Positions 1 to 7,829 of a stretch of 64,000 nt of DNA are shown piece after piece. Position 1 is the stretch's first letter. Each line of letters starts with the position of its first letter. The notes under the pieces are model-generated. The model saw only the letters and a list, made by a program, of their open reading frames with translations. It was not told the DNA's origin and made no database searches. A program made the translations under genes and the position numbers. Source of the DNA: Pseudomonas cerasi (lineage in GTDB: Bacteria; Pseudomonadota; Gammaproteobacteria; Pseudomonadales; Pseudomonadaceae); the NCBI RefSeq assembly GCF_900074915.1, contig NZ_LT222319.1, positions 3,815,001-3,879,000 of the forward strand, in the 5' to 3' direction.

Positions 1-1749
1 ATCGAATCGATCTACATCGAAAACTTCCAAGGCCTGAGCAACGCCAACCTGGAGCTGACCGCGCCCATCACCATGGTGTGCGGTCACAACGGTGCCGGTA
101 AATCCAGCCTGAAAGAGGCCATCGGCCTGGCACTGGGCGAAGCCGCCCGCGTCGCCAAGAAGGGCGACTACAAGATGCTGATCACCGAGGGCCAGAAGAA
201 AGGCCAGATCATCATCGGGCACGACGGCGCGGCCAGCACCATCACCCTGCCCACCGGCAAGGGTGAGCGCACCGACGTGGATGGCCAGGAATATCTGCCC
301 TTCGTGCTGAACCCGGATGCTTTCGCCAAGCTGGACGACAAGGCCAAACGCTCGCTGTTGTTCGCGCTGACCAAATCCAGCGCCAAACCTGCGGTCGTGG
401 CCGAGAAGCTGCTGGCCAAGGGTGCCGATCCGAAAAAGGTTGAAGCCATCAAGCCGCTTTTGCTGAGCGGCTTTGCGGCTGCTCAGGAACAGGCCAAGTC
501 GAACACCAGCGAAAGCCGGGGCGCGTGGAAGGCCATCACCGGCGAGGCCTACGGTACCGAAAAGGCTGAATGCTGGGCTGTCTTCATCGACGAGCTGCCA
601 GAGGGTGTGCCCGAGGTGACGCCAGCGGACCTTGAGGCGGCGCAAGCCGAGCAAGGCAAGGCCGCGATAGAGATCGACAAGGGCAACCAGTACCTGGGCG
701 AGCTCAAGGCGAACCTGAACGCCAGCGCCAACTGGGCTGCGCGCAAAACAGACCTTGAAGAGAAAGCGAAACTGCTGGACCGGGAGCGCGCAAAGCTGAT
801 CGCAACCGAGGAATCACTGGCAGAGTGGCAGCCAAAGCTCAAGCAATGGCAGGACGCTGTCCAGGCGTACAACGGCGAATCGCCGTGCGAGTGCCCGAGC
901 TGCCACGTCAAGTTGAAGGTTGTGGGCCAGCAGGTTGAGGTGTTCAAGGGCAAAACTGCCGACGCCAAAAAGCTGACCGAGGCTCAGGCGGAAGTGAAGA
1001 AGGCCGCCGAGGCCGTTAGGCTTCTTGAAAGCACACGTAACAATGACCGACTGCGGATCGATGCAGCCCTTGCCGCCCAGCGTGACCTGGCTGCCCACAT
1101 CGAAAGCACGCCGCAAAGCTCCAGCGAAGCCGATATCACTCGTTGCGAAAGTGCCATTCAGGTGCAGCGTGATATCCGAACCCGCGCCGAGGCCAAAGCG
1201 ACTATGGTCCGGGATCGTCTGAACACCATCGCCAACGCTGGCAAGATTGCTGCCGACGCCGCTAAGCACCACAAAGACGTGCTGGACTGGATTCTGATCG
1301 AGAAGGCTCTCGCTCCGGACGGCATCCCCGGTGAAATCCTTGCCGGGGCGCTGCAACCGATCAACAACAGCCTGAAACGCCTTTGCACGCTCGCTGGCTG
1401 GCCGGTCACTGCCATCGGCGGCGACATGGCAATCACTGCCGGTGGCCGCGCTTACGTGCTGCTGTCCGAGTCTGAGCGCTGGCGGTGTGATGCGCTGATC
1501 GGCACGGCCATCACCATCGCGTGCGGCCTGAAACTGATCGTGCTGGACCGCTTCGACGTTCTGCTGCCAGCAGTTCGCGGCCAGTTGTTCGGCATGCTGG
1601 TTGCGCTGGCCAGGTCCGGCGATATCGAAACTGCCATCGTGTGTGGCTCGCTCAAAGAGAAGCCACCCAAGATGCGTGACGAGATTGACACGGTGTGGAT
1701 CGAAGGCGGCATAGCCGGTGGCGACGTCCAGTTGCAGCAAGCCAGCTAA
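1..1749 (+). CDS. Prophage Rad50/SMC-like AAA ATPase with zinc-hook motif (5' partial)
   Basis: The frame is open from base 1, so the true start lies left of the window; 582 residues are visible. A Walker A motif, GHNGAGKSS, is at visible residues 28-36. A long charged helical middle is broken by C-E-C-P-S-C (residues 296-301), which contains the CxxC of a Rad50-type zinc hook. A Walker-B-like LIVLD strand lies in the last 80 residues. Proteins of this plan (Rad50/SbcC/RecF) bind DNA ends and work with a nuclease. A DnaQ-type exonuclease follows directly, so a role in phage recombination or end processing is inferred. The exact phage family is not recognised. Confidence 0.75.
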   Translation: MESIYIENFQGLSNANLELTAPITMVCGHNGAGKSSLKEAIGLALGEAARVAKKGDYKMLITEGQKKGQIIIGHDGAASTITLPTGKGERTDVDGQEYLPFVLNPDAFAKLDDKAKRSLLFALTKSSAKPAVVAEKLLAKGADPKKVEAIKPLLLSGFAAAQEQAKSNTSESRGAWKAITGEAYGTEKAECWAVFIDELPEGVPEVTPADLEAAQAEQGKAAIEIDKGNQYLGELKANLNASANWAARKTDLEEKAKLLDRERAKLIATEESLAEWQPKLKQWQDAVQAYNGESPCECPSCHVKLKVVGQQVEVFKGKTADAKKLTEAQAEVKKAAEAVRLLESTRNNDRLRIDAALAAQRDLAAHIESTPQSSSEADITRCESAIQVQRDIRTRAEAKATMVRDRLNTIANAGKIAADAAKHHKDVLDWILIEKALAPDGIPGEILAGALQPINNSLKRLCTLAGWPVTAIGGDMAITAGGRAYVLLSESERWRCDALIGTAITIACGLKLIVLDRFDVLLPAVRGQLFGMLVALARSGDIETAIVCGSLKEKPPKMRDEIDTVWIEGGIAGGDVQLQQAS

Positions 1750-1771
1750 CCGAACCCACGCAACACCACAG

Positions 1772-1794
1772 AGCGCCTACGGGCGCTTTCTTTT
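1772..1794 (+). terminator. Rho-independent terminator after the prophage ATPase gene
   Basis: AGCGCC, a three-base loop, then GGGCGCT followed by TTCTTTT, 20 bases after the ATPase stop. The hairpin ends just before the ribosome site of the exonuclease gene, so it may attenuate rather than stop transcription. Confidence 0.6.
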
Positions 1795-1811
1795 CGCCTG
1801 GAGAAAACCAA

Positions 1812-2423
1812 ATGTCCCAACTGATCGCGATTTACGACACTGAAACCACCGGCCTGCCGCTATTCCGCGACCCAAGCGATGATCCGCGTCAGCCTCATCT
1901 GGTCGATATCTGCATTCTGCTCTACACCCCGCAAGGCGAGCTGGTTGATTCATTCGAAGCGATGATCCGCCCAGACGGCTGGGTCATCCCTGACGACGTC
2001 GCAGCGATCCACGGCATCACCACCGAAATGGCGCTCGAGCATGGCATTCCGGAACAGGAAGCCTTGGGCGGTTTCCTGCGCGTCTACGAGAAGGCTGGTC
2101 TGCGGGTCGCGCATAACGTCAGCTTCGATGACCGTATCATGCGTATCGCCATCAAGCGGTTCATCGGCGAGCAGGCAGCGAACGAGTTCAAGGCCGTGCC
2201 GAACTACTGCACCTGTCAATCGAGCAAGAACATTGTTCAGTGCCCGCCCACCGCCAAGATGATCCGTGCAGGCTTCGGCAAGCAATACAAGGTCCCGACC
2301 GTGGCCGAGGCCCTGCGCCACTTCACCGGCGAAGAGCTGGTCGGTGGCCACCGCGCGCGCCCGGACACCGAGGCCTGCGCCCGCATCTACTTCGCAATGA
2401 ACCCGCCTGCGCAGGTGGCTTGA
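1812..2423 (+). CDS. Prophage 3'-5' exonuclease, DnaQ/DEDDh family
   Basis: A 203-residue protein of the DNA polymerase III epsilon/RNase T superfamily. The metal-binding residues are visible: D9-T-E11 in the first strand (YDTETTG), an internal Asp in AHNVSFDD, and the final His-x4-Asp in GHRARPD. These residues hydrolyse 3' nucleotides using two metal ions. The start at 1812 is chosen because the fold begins four residues later and upstream in-frame sequence is low-complexity Arg. It follows the Rad50-like gene and precedes the PP-loop gene by nine bases, so it probably belongs to one early operon. Its substrate (phage or host DNA or RNA) cannot be told from sequence. Confidence 0.8.
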   Translation: MSQLIAIYDTETTGLPLFRDPSDDPRQPHLVDICILLYTPQGELVDSFEAMIRPDGWVIPDDVAAIHGITTEMALEHGIPEQEALGGFLRVYEKAGLRVAHNVSFDDRIMRIAIKRFIGEQAANEFKAVPNYCTCQSSKNIVQCPPTAKMIRAGFGKQYKVPTVAEALRHFTGEELVGGHRARPDTEACARIYFAMNPPAQVA

Positions 2424-2432
2424 GGTAATCAA

Positions 2433-3206
2433 ATGGTCATCACCGAATCGCGCATTGTTTGCCAGTTCAGTTGCGGTGCTGCCTCGGCGGTGGCGACCAA
2501 GCTGGCAATCGCCGAGTACGGCGCCACTCACGACGTGCAGATCATCAACGCATTCCTCGCCAACGAGCACGAAGACAGCCGGCGCTTCCTCGCGGACTGT
2601 GAAGCGTGGTTCGGCAGGCCGGTGACCGAGCTGCGCGATACCAAGTACGGCGCAGACATCATCGAGGTCTTCCGGCGTGAGCGGTATATGAAGAATCAAT
2701 ATGGCGCTCCCTGCACCAAGCTTCTCAAGCGCCGGCTACTGGATACATGGAAACAGCCAGGTGACGTCATGGTCTTCGGTTATACAGCCGAAGAGCAGGA
2801 TCGGCTGGACACATTCCGGGAGCGAAACCCTGATCGCCCTGTCATCGCGCCACTGATTGATCGCGGCTTGGGCAAGGAAGACTGCAAGGCGATGGTCGAA
2901 CGAGCAGGCATCGAACTCCCCTTCATGTACCGATTGGGTTACGACAACGCGAACTGCATCGGCTGCGTGAAGGGTGGCGAAGGATACTTTCGCGCGATCC
3001 GAGAAGATTTCCCGGAGCAGTTTGAGGCGCTGTGCCAGGTGCAGGACACTCTCGGTTCTGGCTCCTACCTGCACCGCAATAGGACGACCAATGTGCGCTT
3101 TTCACTGCGCGATCTGGGCGAAGGCCCGGTGCGTCGCAACGAAAAACTGCCTTCATGCTCCTTTTTTTGCGAGATGGCCGAAGCCGACATTATCGCATCC
3201 GCGTAA
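2433..3206 (+). CDS. Phage PAPS-reductase-like PP-loop protein (adenine nucleotide alpha hydrolase fold)
   Basis: 257 residues. The N-terminus has a PP-loop-like S-C-G-A-A-S motif (residues 13-18), typical of phosphoadenosine-phosphosulfate reductases and related ATP pyrophosphatases. Four cysteines in the C-terminal half, C175-x2-C178 and C242-x3-C246, could hold an iron-sulfur or zinc site. Family members activate sulfate or sulfur, and phage copies are common next to DNA-modification genes but rarely characterised. A GAGGT ribosome site lies seven bases before ATG. Lying between an exonuclease and a DNA methyltransferase, it may serve nucleic-acid modification, but this is only inference. 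Confidence 0.7.
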   Translation: MVITESRIVCQFSCGAASAVATKLAIAEYGATHDVQIINAFLANEHEDSRRFLADCEAWFGRPVTELRDTKYGADIIEVFRRERYMKNQYGAPCTKLLKRRLLDTWKQPGDVMVFGYTAEEQDRLDTFRERNPDRPVIAPLIDRGLGKEDCKAMVERAGIELPFMYRLGYDNANCIGCVKGGEGYFRAIREDFPEQFEALCQVQDTLGSGSYLHRNRTTNVRFSLRDLGEGPVRRNEKLPSCSFFCEMAEADIIASA

Positions 3207-3255
3207 CTGACTACCCCACCTCCAATAGATCACGGCACACAGCCGAGGATGAACT

Positions 3256-5424
3256 ATGTCCGCTCACCAGAAGAAACACCCCTTCGATTTCAAAACCCAG
3301 TACGGCCTTGGCTTCAATCCGCAAGACGATGAGATCGTTGTGGACTTTTTTTGCGGTGGCGGCGGTGCTGGGACCGGGCTTGAAATGGGCCTTGGGCGCA
3401 CCGTCAGCGTGGCCAAAAATCACAGCGCAGCGGCGATCAGCATGCACACTGTGAATCACCCGGGTGCGAAGCACTTTACGACCGACGTGTTTGACGGCGA
3501 TCCGGATACGGAATGCGGTGGCAAGGCCGTGGGCTGGTTCCACATGAGCCCGGATTGCACCCACCACAGCCAGGCAGCCGGCGGCCAGCCGCGTAAACGC
3601 GAGATCCGCAACCTGTCGTGGATCGGCTTGAAGTGGGCAGGCAAGAAGAAGCCCCGCGTCATCAGCCTTGAGAACGTGAAGCAGATCCTGCAATGGGGGC
3701 CGCTGGTGGCCAAGCGCGATAAAGCGACTGGCCGGATCCTCAAGCTGGTGCCAGGCGTGAACAAAAAGGGCAAAGAAGTGCTGGTGAAGGTGGTTGCCTC
3801 ACCCGGCGAGATTGTTCCTGTAGGTGAGCAGTTCCTCGTCCCAAACCCCGAGCGCAAAGGCAACACCTGGAAACGTTTTGTGGAGCTCCTGGAGCAGCAC
3901 GGTTACGTGGTCGAATGGCGAGTGATTAAGGCGTGCGACTTCGGCGCGCCCACCAGCCGGGAACGCCTGTTCATGATTGCCCGCTGCGACGGGCAGCCGA
4001 TCGTGTGGCCGGAGCCGACCCACGCCAAGCGCCCCACCAAAGGCCAAAAGCCTTGGAGGACAGCGGCCGAGTGCATCGACTTCACCGACCTGGGCAAAAG
4101 CATCTTCGGTCGCAAGAAAGACTTGGCTCCCGCCACCCTGCGCCGGGTCGCCAAGGGCATGAAGAAGTTCGTCATCGACAACCCCGCCCCGTTCATCGTC
4201 CCGATTGCGAACTGGTCAGGTGAGACAGTGCAGTCGGCCAACGAGCCGTTGCGCACCGTGACGTCATACCCAAAAGGCGGCGCATTCTCGGTCGTCAGCC
4301 CGGTCATCGCACCGGCGACCCACCAAGGCAGCGACCGCATCAACGATCCTTTGGAGCCACTGCCGACAGTTACTTGCGCCAACCGTGGCGAGCTGACGCT
4401 GATCAGCCCTACCCTGATCCAGTCTGGCTACGGCGAGCGCGAAGGCCAGCAACCTCGCGTGCCGGGAATCGACCAACCGCTGGGAACGGTCGTTGCCGGA
4501 GGAGTGAAGCACGCGCTGACGAGTTCGATTCTCGTGGGTGCTGGCGGGCCAGTGTATGCAGGCAAGCCGGTGGCGGCAGATCAGCCCGTCGGGACATTGA
4601 TGACGCGGAATCACCGAGCGGTGTCCACTGCATTCATGGCTCAGATGAACGGTGGCTTCAACACTACCGACGCCAAAGGCGCTGACGAGCCTATGACGAC
4701 AATCACCAATACTGGCAGCCAGCAGCAACTGGTGACCGCGACGCTGATCACCAACACAACGGGCCACGGGCCGACGAATCTTGAAAGTCCGGTACCGACC
4801 CTGACAACTGGTCAGCACCACGCTCTTGTGGCCGCAAACCTGGTGCACCTGCGCGGTAACTGTGATGCGCGGGACGTGAATGATCCGCTGCACACGATCA
4901 GCGCCGGCGGCCAGCACCACGGAATGGTGACAGCATTCATGGAGCGGCAGTTCGGTGCCAGCGTCGGCCAGCCTCTGGATGAGCCAGCGCCTACCGTTAC
5001 GGCAGGTGGAGGCGGTAAAAGCTCTGTCGTATCGCTCAGGCTCTCCCCGGAGCATGAGGAAGGTGCGCTGCGCGTTGCCGCGTTCCTGATCAGTTACTAC
5101 GGGACCGAAAACGTAAGCGGCGCGGGCGAACCGTCACCAACGATCACGACCAAAGATCGCCTGGCGCTGGTCACCGTCATGGTCAAGGGCACGCCCTACG
5201 TGATCGTCGACATCTGCCTGCGAATGCTCAAACCGGCCGAGCTGTACAAGGCCCAGGGATTTCCCGCCGACTACGTCATCACCCACGGTGCCGACGGCAA
5301 GCCCTTCAACAAAACCCAGCAGGTGCACATGTGCGGCAACAGCGTCAGCCCGCCGCCGATGGCTGCACTTGCTCGAGCAAACGACCCGTGGCGCACATCA
5401 ACTCAACACCAGGTGGCAGCATGA
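3256..5424 (+). CDS. Prophage DNA cytosine-5 methyltransferase with nine internal repeats
   Basis: 722 residues. C5-methyltransferase motifs are visible: motif I around D30 (VDFFCGGGG, S-adenosylmethionine site), the catalytic cysteine C101 in SPDCTHHS (the phage form of PCQ), ENV at 139-141, RERLFMIAR (motif VIII) and GNSVSPP near 694 (motif X). Residues about 326-645, where the target-recognition region is expected, contain nine degenerate units with an acidic-Pro-x2-T-(V/I/L)-T core followed by a hydrophobic strand. Typical enzymes are 320-450 residues, so the repeats account for the extra length. GAGG precedes the ATG. Likely role: methylating phage DNA against host restriction. Confidence 0.88.
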   Translation: MSAHQKKHPFDFKTQYGLGFNPQDDEIVVDFFCGGGGAGTGLEMGLGRTVSVAKNHSAAAISMHTVNHPGAKHFTTDVFDGDPDTECGGKAVGWFHMSPDCTHHSQAAGGQPRKREIRNLSWIGLKWAGKKKPRVISLENVKQILQWGPLVAKRDKATGRILKLVPGVNKKGKEVLVKVVASPGEIVPVGEQFLVPNPERKGNTWKRFVELLEQHGYVVEWRVIKACDFGAPTSRERLFMIARCDGQPIVWPEPTHAKRPTKGQKPWRTAAECIDFTDLGKSIFGRKKDLAPATLRRVAKGMKKFVIDNPAPFIVPIANWSGETVQSANEPLRTVTSYPKGGAFSVVSPVIAPATHQGSDRINDPLEPLPTVTCANRGELTLISPTLIQSGYGEREGQQPRVPGIDQPLGTVVAGGVKHALTSSILVGAGGPVYAGKPVAADQPVGTLMTRNHRAVSTAFMAQMNGGFNTTDAKGADEPMTTITNTGSQQQLVTATLITNTTGHGPTNLESPVPTLTTGQHHALVAANLVHLRGNCDARDVNDPLHTISAGGQHHGMVTAFMERQFGASVGQPLDEPAPTVTAGGGGKSSVVSLRLSPEHEEGALRVAAFLISYYGTENVSGAGEPSPTITTKDRLALVTVMVKGTPYVIVDICLRMLKPAELYKAQGFPADYVITHGADGKPFNKTQQVHMCGNSVSPPPMAALARANDPWRTSTQHQVAA
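4231..5190 (+). repeat. Nine degenerate protein repeats inside the methyltransferase gene
   Basis: Units of about 33-42 codons begin with (N/D/E)-(E/D/Q)-P followed by T-(V/I/L)-(T/M/S/V) and end in a beta-like run such as LVTATLI or MVTAFM. Examples of the core are ANEPLRTVT, INDPLEPLPTVT, ADEPMTTIT, VNDPLHTIS and LDEPAPTVT. DNA identity between units is low, so this is an old protein-level repeat, not a recent tandem duplication. Confidence 0.75.
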
Positions 5425-5483
5425 TCAATCTCTTCTGGCGACTGCTCGCCAAGCTACTCGCGCGCCCGGCAATCGCCGCCTAG
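5421..5483 (+). CDS. Tiny ORF coupled to the methyltransferase stop, possibly truncated
   Basis: Twenty codons starting at an ATGA overlap with the methyltransferase stop, encoding a hydrophobic basic peptide (MINLFWRLLAKLL at the start). The overlap suggests translational coupling. It ends at the edge of an AT-rich reverse-strand gene, so it could be the first codons of a longer phage protein whose remainder was replaced by that insertion. It may equally be untranslated; there is no homology support from sequence alone. Confidence 0.3.
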   Translation: MINLFWRLLAKLLARPAIAA

Positions 5484-5487
5484 CTAA

Positions 5488-6144
5488 TCACCCCTTGACC
5501 AATCTTAGATGAGGGCGAGACCTAGGCGGCGGCAGGAACTCCGTCTTCGCAGATTCGACGATATCGCCCAGCGCCGCTAAGTAAATTTTGCACAGCTCAC
5601 TAGTACTAAGCTCCCTTAAATGCTCTGGAACCGACTCAGGCATACTATGAAAAACCTGCTTCGCCTCAACAAGCGATGATGGTATCTGAACGTAGTATTT
5701 AATCGGCTCTCCGTCCCCAATATCCAAAAGCCAACCGGAACCCCCGGTTTCGTCACCGACGAAAAAGCCAGTGCTATCAAACGGTGGTTTTTCGAGACCG
5801 CTGAGTATATTGGAGTTAAAGGACTTAACATTAATCTCCCGATTAACGTCTAACTGCCCTCGTTTTTCAAGATTGTTTCTGGCTTCAACAAAGTATTTCA
5901 TTAATGGATCTGCTTTCATTCGTTCCTGATGGGGGCTGTACCAAGCAGTAAACTTTTGCTCGCCGACAATAGTTTTTAGATTTTGTATAACAAATGTTAC
6001 TGACCTGCCAAATACAAGTACGTTCCGCAATCCGGCAGATTTTTGCTCAGGAGGTCCGAAATTCAAAATATTTAATCCGAAGTGCGCGGTACTTAAAGTT
6101 TGCTCCGTACGAACAAGAGCTTGCTTTACTTCTTCGATGTCCAT
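5488..6144 (-). CDS. Hypothetical prophage cargo protein (moron-like)
   Basis: 218 residues, read against all neighbours, with clearly higher A+T than the flanking phage genes. No signal peptide or membrane span is visible. The N-terminal half is helical (residues 1-100), the middle contains a Gly-rich turn (DETGGSGW), and the C-terminus ends in a basic Pro/Arg tail. I do not recognise the family. Reverse orientation, distinct composition and isolation between operons are the usual signs of a moron gene expressed from the prophage, often for defence or host fitness, but no function can be assigned. Confidence 0.6.
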   Translation of the reverse strand: MDIEEVKQALVRTEQTLSTAHFGLNILNFGPPEQKSAGLRNVLVFGRSVTFVIQNLKTIVGEQKFTAWYSPHQERMKADPLMKYFVEARNNLEKRGQLDVNREINVKSFNSNILSGLEKPPFDSTGFFVGDETGGSGWLLDIGDGEPIKYYVQIPSSLVEAKQVFHSMPESVPEHLRELSTSELCKIYLAALGDIVESAKTEFLPPPRSRPHLRLVKG

Positions 6145-6301
6145 GTATGGTTTCTTCCAGTATTTTCCGTTGAAGTTTTTCGCTCGCCTGCGCTATCGCG
6201 CACAGTTCGGCGAATACCGCGGTATCTGGTGACAGTGTATGTCAACTGGTACCTAACATGTCTTTCGTAATGATCCTGCCTTCGATGGGCGGGACGGAGC
6301 T

Positions 6302-6973
6302 ATGCCATTGATCAACCAAACCAAAGAACGCCCCATCCTTTTCTCGGCTCCGATGGTGCGCGCCATCCTGTCGGACCAGAAGACAGTCACGCGGCGAGTG
6401 GTAAAGCCGCAGTACTGCGAAGGGCCGTGGTCCGTAAAGCCAGCACTTGAGTCGCATCATTCTGGCCATAGCCACGACTGGTGGCTGCCTACCGGATCCC
6501 AACCTTATGCAGCCCTGCCTAAATGCCCATACGGCAAGGCGGGCGACCGGCTGTGGGTGCGCGAGACCTGGTACTGCGATCACTTCGAAGTTATGCGCGG
6601 GCCCTACCTCAAGCCGGATGACTTGGACATAGGTGAAGCGCACAACGACGGGACGCTGGTCTATGCAGCCGACGGACTGGCCCCTTACGAGCAGGAGCAG
6701 CCAACCTGGAAGCCAAGCATCCACATGCCGCGCTGGGTCAGCCGCATCCTGCTGGAGATCACCGATGTGCGTGTAGAGCGCTTGCAGGAAATCAGCGAAG
6801 AGCAGGCGCTGGACGAGGGTGTCATGAGCTGTAAACAGGACATCGACCCAGACGGAAATGACTATTCGCCGCAGGAACTGTTCGCCGGGCTCTGGACGAT
6901 GATCAATGGCGACGGCTCATGGCAGTCGAACCCGTGGGTCTGGGCCGTCGAGTTCAAGCGCGTGGCGGCGTGA
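6302..6973 (+). CDS. Phage protein with ASCH-like features
   Basis: 223 residues, starting after a GGAG ribosome site. The opening resembles the phage proteins that begin with a PILFSxPMVRAIL segment, a Thr-Arg-Arg turn (KTVTRRVVKP) and then a GDRLWVRETW motif. This pattern is found in phage ASCH/PUA-like proteins, presumed to bind RNA or modified nucleotides. The W-V-W-A-V-E-F end is also typical. It sits alone between a reverse gene on the left and a small reverse gene on the right. The biochemical role of these phage proteins is not established. Confidence 0.65.
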   Translation: MPLINQTKERPILFSAPMVRAILSDQKTVTRRVVKPQYCEGPWSVKPALESHHSGHSHDWWLPTGSQPYAALPKCPYGKAGDRLWVRETWYCDHFEVMRGPYLKPDDLDIGEAHNDGTLVYAADGLAPYEQEQPTWKPSIHMPRWVSRILLEITDVRVERLQEISEEQALDEGVMSCKQDIDPDGNDYSPQELFAGLWTMINGDGSWQSNPWVWAVEFKRVAA

Positions 6974-6975
6974 GC

Positions 6976-7194
6976 CTACCGCACCATAAAGATCAGCGCT
7001 CCCCGGTCAGTCATCGCCATACCGTACTTGAACCGGCCCAGGTACTGCTCGTGCATTGAGTAGACCCGGTCGTCGATGATTCTGAAAATGAGGGTCCTGC
7101 CCGACCAGATGTTGCCGTCGGCACCGCGCTGACCCAGCTTGGCGTTGTACGGCCCGTATACCTCGTTCGTGGTTGTGGTGCATTCCATGACCAT
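6976..7194 (-). CDS. Small hypothetical phage protein
   Basis: 72 residues (70 if the second Met is used), convergent with the ASCH-like gene and ending two bases after it. It is rich in aromatic and Gly residues and has a predicted beta character (YGPYNAKLG, TLIFRIIDDRVY, ALIFMVR). No catalytic motif is seen and the family is not recognised. Small reverse-strand genes beside the integration module are common in lambdoid prophages. Confidence 0.5.
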   Translation of the reverse strand: MVMECTTTTNEVYGPYNAKLGQRGADGNIWSGRTLIFRIIDDRVYSMHEQYLGRFKYGMAMTDRGALIFMVR

Positions 7195-7317
7195 GCATCT
7201 CCTTGGTGCTAACCCAGCGCCTGCTGGCTGCTTGGACCATAGCAGTAATCGGCAGTACCTGCCTGATATCCCCTTCCCCTTTACAGCCTGCCGGTGACCG
7301 GCGGGCGAGGTGTACCC

Positions 7318-7554
7318 ATGAAAGCATCAATAAAAGTAGAACCGAGCGGTTCAGGAATCACGATGGGCGTCGTCCAGCCCAGCGCGATCAAGTGCCCGAA
7401 GTGCGATTACAAGGGGCACGTCCAGCTTATTACGACCCGTGCAGTTTACTGCCCTCAATGCTTCGATGACTTCATCCGTCAGCACGTACCCGTGTTAGTG
7501 CCAGACCCCGAAGGCAAGCCGTTCGATCCGAGCTGCCTTACCGTCAATCTGTAA
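7318..7554 (+). CDS. Small zinc-ribbon phage protein
   Basis: 78 residues. Two cysteine pairs, C-P-K-C and C-P-Q-C about 20 residues apart, form a likely zinc ribbon around residues 26-50. A Pro-rich C-terminus ends near DPSCLTVNL. The start at 7318 follows a GCGAGGTG ribosome site. Small zinc ribbons next to excision genes often bind nucleic acid or act as adaptor proteins; no specific function can be stated. It is transcribed toward the excisionase and integrase, 60 bases ahead of them. Confidence 0.55.
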   Translation: MKASIKVEPSGSGITMGVVQPSAIKCPKCDYKGHVQLITTRAVYCPQCFDDFIRQHVPVLVPDPEGKPFDPSCLTVNL

Positions 7555-7613
7555 TCCCTTCCGCCGCCCAGTGCGGACCAGATCAAACTAAATATAATTG
7601 AGGACCGCCAATC

Positions 7614-7829
7614 ATGGCCGCAATACAGAAAGCTGAATATCAGGTTCACCCAGGACTGTGGTTCCGTCAGGAACTGCTGCTACCAATCTTCGGAATCACA
7701 ACCGAGGCCGCTCGCAAATATCGATCAAACGGGTTGTGGCTGGAGGGCAAGCACTGGCGCAAAGACCCGGCAAACCGGGTAGTTTACAGTCGTCAGGCGA
7801 TAGAAAAATGGATGGAAGGAAGGCCATGA
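7614..7829 (+). CDS. Excisionase-like protein
   Basis: 71 residues with the layout of phage excisionases: an N-terminal beta-helix piece (WFRQELLLPIFGITTEAARKY), a Trp/Lys-rich wing (GLWLEGKHWRKDP) and a C-terminal helix ending in W-M-E-G-R-P. These proteins bend DNA at the attachment site and drive integrase toward excision. The stop codon overlaps the integrase start (ATGA, 7826-7829), so the two are translationally coupled, as expected for an xis-int pair. Confidence 0.75.
   Translation: MAAIQKAEYQVHPGLWFRQELLLPIFGITTEAARKYRSNGLWLEGKHWRKDPANRVVYSRQAIEKWMEGRP

Noticed and set aside
814..1740. 308-codon minus-strand frame in the prophage ATPase gene
   Set aside because: Antisense to a clear P-loop protein with an intact zinc-hook motif; composition is that of a complement strand.
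4231..5190. The methyltransferase repeats as a CRISPR-like or recent tandem DNA repeat
   Set aside because: The similarity is at protein level; DNA units are divergent and unequal in length.
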